From Archangium violaceum Cb vi76 (GTDB taxonomy: Bacteria; Myxococcota; Myxococcia; Myxococcales; Myxococcaceae): DNA of 53,299 nucleotides. The translations under genes were made by a program, and so were the position numbers. The DNA lies in the NCBI RefSeq assembly GCF_000733295.1, contig NZ_JPMI01000203.1, positions 1 through 53,299 on the forward strand. Direction: 5' to 3'. Every line of letters starts with the position of its first letter. Position 1 is the stretch's first letter. Of the stretch, positions 49,928-53,299 are shown piece after piece. Below the pieces are notes generated by a model. The model saw nothing but the letters and a program-made list of their open reading frames with translations. It was not told the DNA's origin and searched no databases.

Positions 49928-51432
49928 CACTCCTCCTCCTCGGCCGTCGGCTCCCCGCTGGCCTCCGTAGTGGCATCCAGGGGCTTCGCCGTCCCCTGGC
50001 TCCGTTGCCCGCGCTCCAGCAGCATCCGCACGCGCGCCGCGAGGTAGTCCTCGAGCTCCGACAGCGGGGCCGCGCCCTCCGCGAAGCGCGCGAAGCCGAG
50101 CACCGTGGGCAGATCCTCCGCGTCCCGCACGCCCACCGTGGGCACGTGGAAGCCGATGCCCCGGGGCGCGTACAGCTCCGAGGCGAATACGGGGTTCGCG
50201 TGGACGATGGACGTGCGGCGCGCCGGGTCCAGCTTCGTGCGGAAGACGCGGGTCACCTCGGCCACGGCGTTGGGCGGATCATTGTCGTAGCCGTCGGACA
50301 CCACGACGACCAGGTGCGGCATCCAGTCCAGGGCATCGAGCAGCGGGGTGGCCAGGTCGGTCTGCCCGCGTGCGCCCATGAAGAGCGGCTCCTCGACGGG
50401 GTTCGTCCAGAAGGCGCGGTACTCGCGGGCCGAGGCGGACAGCAGGTAGTGCGCGGCGAGCGCCACGGCGAGCGGACGGCGGCGCTTCTCGGTGGAGCCC
50501 GAGGCGGAGTAGCTGTTGTCCAGCACGGCGGCCACCCGGCCCAGGGGCACCGAGGCCCGGCGCAGCGTGCGGGCCGCGGCCTGCTCCATCGCGGCATGCA
50601 GCTCGGCCCGGCGCTCCCGCCGCACCTCGGGCTTCAGGGACAGCACGTAGAGCGCCAGCTTCGTGAGCGGCGCGCGTCCCAGGTCCATCGTGAGCGTCAC
50701 CCCGTCCTCGCGGGCCGCCGCGCCCTGGAGGCGCAGCCGCTCGGCGGCGGTGAGGCGCGGCTCGATGCGCTTCAGGAACACGTCACGGGGGATGCGGTGC
50801 TTGGCGGCCAGCCCCTCGGCGACGGTGAAGGGCAGCTCGAAGATCGCCGACTCGTCGTAGTGGGCCTGGCGGAACTTCTCCAGCAGGGGCGTCGTGTACA
50901 CGCGCTTGCGCCAGCCGTGGAACAGGAAGAGGTTCAGCTCGCCCCCGAGCTTCAGGTGCCCGTGCGACACCGCGGCCCGCAGCTTGGAGCGGTACTTGAT
51001 GGCGTCGAAGCTCGGATCCGGCCGTCCCTCCAGGTACTCCTGGACGATGGCGCGGGCCCGGCGGTTGTTGATGCGGCGCTCGCGCAGCACCTCCAGCATC
51101 CGGAAGGCCCGCTGCGGAGGCAATGCCCGGAGCGCCGCCGCGATGAGGGCTCCCTCCTCCTGCTTGTCCTCGGCCCGCGTCTCCTTCCCGGTGGCCAGCA
51201 GGTTGAGGATGATCTGCGCCTGGTTGAAGTGGTTGATGCCCGCGGCCAGCGTCCGCGCGTAGAGGCGGCGGTAGTTGCCCAGGATGTATGCGTGCAGGAA
51301 CTCGATGGAGACGGCCTGCCCGCGTGCGTCGTTGTAGAACTCGCGCTGCCCCGTGCAGGAGAAGCACGCGTTCACGAACATCACCAAGTCCTCGCGAGCG
51401 ACCTGCTCGGCGCGCGCCAACGCCGCGTCCAT
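49927..51432 (-). CDS. Ro60-like TROVE/VWA protein
   Basis: 501 aa from ATG 51432 (GGAGG 8 nt upstream; a GTG at 51441 is also possible). Residues about 1-260 are a helical, HEAT-like TROVE part: NACFSCTGQREFYND, HAYILGNYRRLYARTLAAGINHFNQ, RRINNRRARAIVQEYLEG and AIKYRSKLRAAVSHGHLK. Residues about 285-440 form a VWA domain with MIDAS motif DNSYS near 305 and VVVSDGYDNDPPN. Ro60 binds Y RNA and misfolded RNA and aids RNA quality control. The ARPP-like gene follows, coupled by TGATG. A bulged hairpin just upstream is a Y RNA candidate. Confidence 0.72.
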   Translation of the reverse strand: MDAALARAEQVAREDLVMFVNACFSCTGQREFYNDARGQAVSIEFLHAYILGNYRRLYARTLAAGINHFNQAQIILNLLATGKETRAEDKQEEGALIAAALRALPPQRAFRMLEVLRERRINNRRARAIVQEYLEGRPDPSFDAIKYRSKLRAAVSHGHLKLGGELNLFLFHGWRKRVYTTPLLEKFRQAHYDESAIFELPFTVAEGLAAKHRIPRDVFLKRIEPRLTAAERLRLQGAAAREDGVTLTMDLGRAPLTKLALYVLSLKPEVRRERRAELHAAMEQAAARTLRRASVPLGRVAAVLDNSYSASGSTEKRRRPLAVALAAHYLLSASAREYRAFWTNPVEEPLFMGARGQTDLATPLLDALDWMPHLVVVVSDGYDNDPPNAVAEVTRVFRTKLDPARRTSIVHANPVFASELYAPRGIGFHVPTVGVRDAEDLPTVLGFARFAEGAAPLSELEDYLAARVRMLLERGQRSQGTAKPLDATTEASGEPTAEEEE

Positions 51433-51457
51433 CACGTCCACCTCCGCCAGGCGGGAA

Positions 51458-51552
51458 GAAGGAGCCGCTCGGGGAAGGCGGACACGACCAGCTAGTCAAG
51501 CTGCAGAAGCTCGGTTCGGAAGTCGCATCACAGTCCCGCGAGCGGCTCCTTC
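51458..51552 (-). ncRNA. Candidate Y RNA
   Basis: Minus-strand hairpin with 14 perfect pairs (GAAGGAGCCGCTCG with CGAGCGGCTCCTTC), then a single bulged C in the 5' arm (complement of 51538) and four more pairs (GGGA/TCCC), enclosing a 58-nt loop. Ro-bound Y RNAs have a long basal stem with a bulged C, and bacterial examples lie next to the Ro gene. This hairpin sits 26 nt upstream of the TROVE start. It is read as a Y RNA candidate; a terminator of the upstream gene is less likely because the loop is very long. Confidence 0.5.
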
Positions 51553-51604
51553 ACCCTATCACGACGGCCGGTGCGCCGCTTCCTGACGCGCACCGGGGAG
51601 CGGG

Positions 51605-52471
51605 TCACGCCGGCTGGGCCCGGCTGCCGTGGCTCCGGGCGTAGACCTGGGTGAACTCCGCGCCCAGGAAGAGGATCTGCGCGGAGTAGTAGACCCAGAT
51701 GAGCACCACCGCCAGCGAGCCGGCGGCGCCATAGCTCGAGGAGACGGTGCTCCGGCCCAGGTACAGGCCGATGCCGAACTTGCCCAGGCTGAAGAGCAGC
51801 GACGTCACCGCGGCCCCGAGCCACACGTCCCTCCAGGCCACATGCGTGTCGGGGAGGATTTTGTACATCATCGCGAACAGCACGGTGATGACGGCGAAGG
51901 AGATGAGCAGGTTGAGCCCCTGCCACAGCAGCGTCCAGCCGGGGAACACGTGCTCGAAATAGGCGCCGATGCCCGCCAGCGCGGCGCTCACCACCAGCGA
52001 CACGAGCAGCAGGAAGCCGATCACCAGCACCATCGCGAACGACAGGAAGCGGTTGCGCAGGAAGTTCAGCACGCCGTTTCTCGGCTTCGGTTGGACGTGC
52101 CAGATGTGGTTGAGCGCCTCCTGCAACTGCACGAAGACGCCCGTGGCACCGAAGATGAGGGCAATCACGCCCAGCGCCGTCGCGAGGATGCCGGAGCTCG
52201 GCTTGCGGGCGCTGATCATCATCTGCCCGATGACCTCGGCCCCGCTCGTGCCCACGAGCCCCTCCAGTTGCGTCTGGATCTGTCCTCGCGCCGCCTCCTC
52301 GCCGAAGACCATGCCGGCCACACTCACGGCGATGACGAGCATCGGGGCGATCGAGAACATCGTGTAGTAGGAGAGCGAGGCCGCGAACGTCGGGGCCTTG
52401 TCCTCGTTCCACTCCGAGAAGGCTTTCTTGAAGAGCTGGAGGGTGTTTCGAGCACGCAGCGCAACGGTCAT
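51605..52471 (-). CDS. YihY/BrkB family membrane protein
   Basis: 288 aa from ATG 52471. Six membrane helices are visible, with family features FAASLSYYTMFSIAPMLVIAVSVAG near the start, IWHVQPKPRNGVLNFLRNRFLSFAMVLVIGFLLLV, MYKILPDTHVAWRDVWLGAAVTSLLFSLGKFGIGLYLG, and SSYGAAGSLAVVLIWVYYSAQILFLGAEF. This is the standard YihY pattern. The family was once called tRNA-processing ribonuclease BN in error; its members are membrane proteins of uncertain function. It lies upstream of the Ro60-like gene in the same direction. Confidence 0.95.
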   Translation of the reverse strand: MTVALRARNTLQLFKKAFSEWNEDKAPTFAASLSYYTMFSIAPMLVIAVSVAGMVFGEEAARGQIQTQLEGLVGTSGAEVIGQMMISARKPSSGILATALGVIALIFGATGVFVQLQEALNHIWHVQPKPRNGVLNFLRNRFLSFAMVLVIGFLLLVSLVVSAALAGIGAYFEHVFPGWTLLWQGLNLLISFAVITVLFAMMYKILPDTHVAWRDVWLGAAVTSLLFSLGKFGIGLYLGRSTVSSSYGAAGSLAVVLIWVYYSAQILFLGAEFTQVYARSHGSRAQPA

Positions 52472-52590
52472 GGCGCATGGGCACAGCACGCGCCGTGCCA
52501 GCGCGCCGGACCCCTCTCCTGGCTCGAATCCGAGGGAAATGGGCGCCCGGTGACAGAGCCCACCGTGAAGGGGGCGTAATTCTTTCAGCC

Positions 52591-53299
52591 CTACTCCAGG
52601 ATCTCCACCGCATCCCCCACGCGGATCTCCCCCGGGCGCCGGACGATGACATTCTGGCCGAACATCACGCCCCCCTTGTTGGGAACGGTGCGCCGGTACG
52701 TGGAGAGCGTGCGCAGGGGCTCCTGCTGGGGATCGGCGCGGGCCGTCTCCGGATCCACCGTGGTGAAGACGCAGCGGGCGCACGGCTTGACCCCAGCCAG
52801 CTCCACTGTGCCGATGCGCAGCCGCTTCCACCCGTCCTCGGCGAAGGCCTCGCAGCCGTCCACCACGAGGTTGGGACGGAAGCGGCTCATCGGCACGGGC
52901 TGCGCCAGACGCTGGTTGAGGTCCGCCAGTGAGGCCTGGGAGATGAGCAGCAGGGGGAAGCCATCGGCGAAGCCGACACGGTCCTCCGGAGCGGCGTACT
53001 GGGGGTCCACCGGGCGCTGCATGCGCTCGTCCACGTACACGAGCCGCGTGGGCTCACCGAGGTACTCGGAGAGCCACCGGTCCGCGCTCTCATGGGCGCG
53101 GGCGGCCGAGCAGGTGTCATCCCAGACGGTGACGTCGAGGCGGGGCGCACCGGCGGGAGGCAAGGGCACCTCGAGTTCCGGCATGCCCGGGGCGGACAGG
53201 TGCAGCCCCGAGGGCCCCGGCACGGCGCGCACGAGCACCAGGGCGGGCAGCTCGCGTCCGGTCATGAAGGAGCCATCCGGGCGGACCGCCATCCACCGG
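52591..53299 (-). CDS. MOSC domain protein, YcbX/mARC-like, N-terminus beyond the window
   Basis: About 236 codons are in the window; reading frame RWMAVRPDG continues upstream past the edge. The part seen begins with the MOSC N-terminal beta-barrel-like segment and contains DTCSAARAHESADRWLSEYLG and DGFPLLLISQASLADLNQRL, then SRFRPNLVVDGCEAFAEDGWKRLRIGTVELAGVKPCARCVFTTVDPETA, the MOSC core with the conserved Cys in PCARC. Such proteins bind the molybdenum cofactor and reduce N-hydroxylated bases, with partner reductases. This gives a molybdenum use for the modABC importer in the same window. Confidence 0.92.
   Translation of the reverse strand, partial: RWMAVRPDGSFMTGRELPALVLVRAVPGPSGLHLSAPGMPELEVPLPPAGAPRLDVTVWDDTCSAARAHESADRWLSEYLGEPTRLVYVDERMQRPVDPQYAAPEDRVGFADGFPLLLISQASLADLNQRLAQPVPMSRFRPNLVVDGCEAFAEDGWKRLRIGTVELAGVKPCARCVFTTVDPETARADPQQEPLRTLSTYRRTVPNKGGVMFGQNVIVRRPGEIRVGDAVEILE

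Noticed and set aside
51458-51552. Reading the hairpin as a plain rho-independent terminator of the YihY-family gene
   Set aside because: The loop is 58 nt or more, no T-run follows, and the bulged stem beside a Ro-like gene suits a Y RNA better. Termination cannot be ruled out.
1-53299. CRISPR arrays, rRNA genes and intact insertion sequences
   Set aside because: No regularly spaced repeats, rRNA sequence or transposase motif was seen on either strand.

Overview
High-GC DNA with strong third-position G/C, short intergenic gaps and many families typical of myxobacteria (PilY1/minor-pilin cluster, DUF2381, DUF2379-like protein, Cys-rich lipoproteins, VIT/VWA protein, SpoIIM/RDD pair). The window most likely comes from a Cystobacterineae myxobacterium (Archangium/Cystobacter/Myxococcus type); this is inferred from gene content, not from a marker gene.

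Layout. 1-4.6 kb: minus-strand type IV pilus tip cluster (PilY1, PilV-like, PilW-like, the last cut by the window edge). 4.8-6.2 kb: a fused isoprenoid-alcohol kinase/DUF92 protein, followed by an array of four compact tRNA-like genes (6244-6566). 6.6-10.0 kb: SpoIIM and RDD membrane proteins, DUF2267 protein, Hsp20. 10.0-15.2 kb: LuxR-type regulator, WecG-like glycosyltransferase, then a class II lanthipeptide unit (lanA, lanM). 15.3-21.0 kb: flavodoxin-membrane fusion, methyltransferase, thiol peroxidase, lipoprotein and a four-domain cell-wall hydrolase. 21.1-25.3 kb: two HlyD-type adaptors and a C39-peptidase ABC exporter, probably the lanthipeptide export arm, with a 22-codon peptide resembling a lanthipeptide core joined to its stop codon. 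25.4-29.6 kb: Cys-rich lipoproteins, a pseudokinase relic with two large palindromes, a receiver lacking its Asp, and a VIT/VWA secreted protein. 29.7 kb: Bcp peroxiredoxin. 30.1-33.8 kb: a more AT-rich islet of small lineage-restricted genes, including a possible lipoprotein toxin/immunity pair, bracketed by CCCTCTCC hairpins. 33.8-36.4 kb: modABC molybdate importer. 36.8-41.9 kb: Ig-like membrane protein, an overlapping operon of an envelope protein, a cupredoxin and a class III nucleotide cyclase, and a TonB-family protein. 42.0-44.5 kb: OmpR-type regulator and histidine kinase. 44.7-48.7 kb: EndoIII-like glycosylase, SDR, cytochrome c/sugar dehydrogenase, and a repeat-rich coiled-coil protein. 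48.7-51.6 kb: Ro60-like TROVE/VWA protein coupled to an ARPP-like protein, preceded by a bulged hairpin that looks like a Y RNA. 51.6-53.3 kb: YihY/BrkB membrane protein and a MOSC protein cut by the window edge.

The most interesting parts are the Ro60-like operon with its candidate Y RNA, the split lanthipeptide locus with a second core-like peptide, the compact tRNA array, and the leader between modA and the Ig-like gene whose complementary segments interleave. All calls come from reading sequence and translations; no database search was run.
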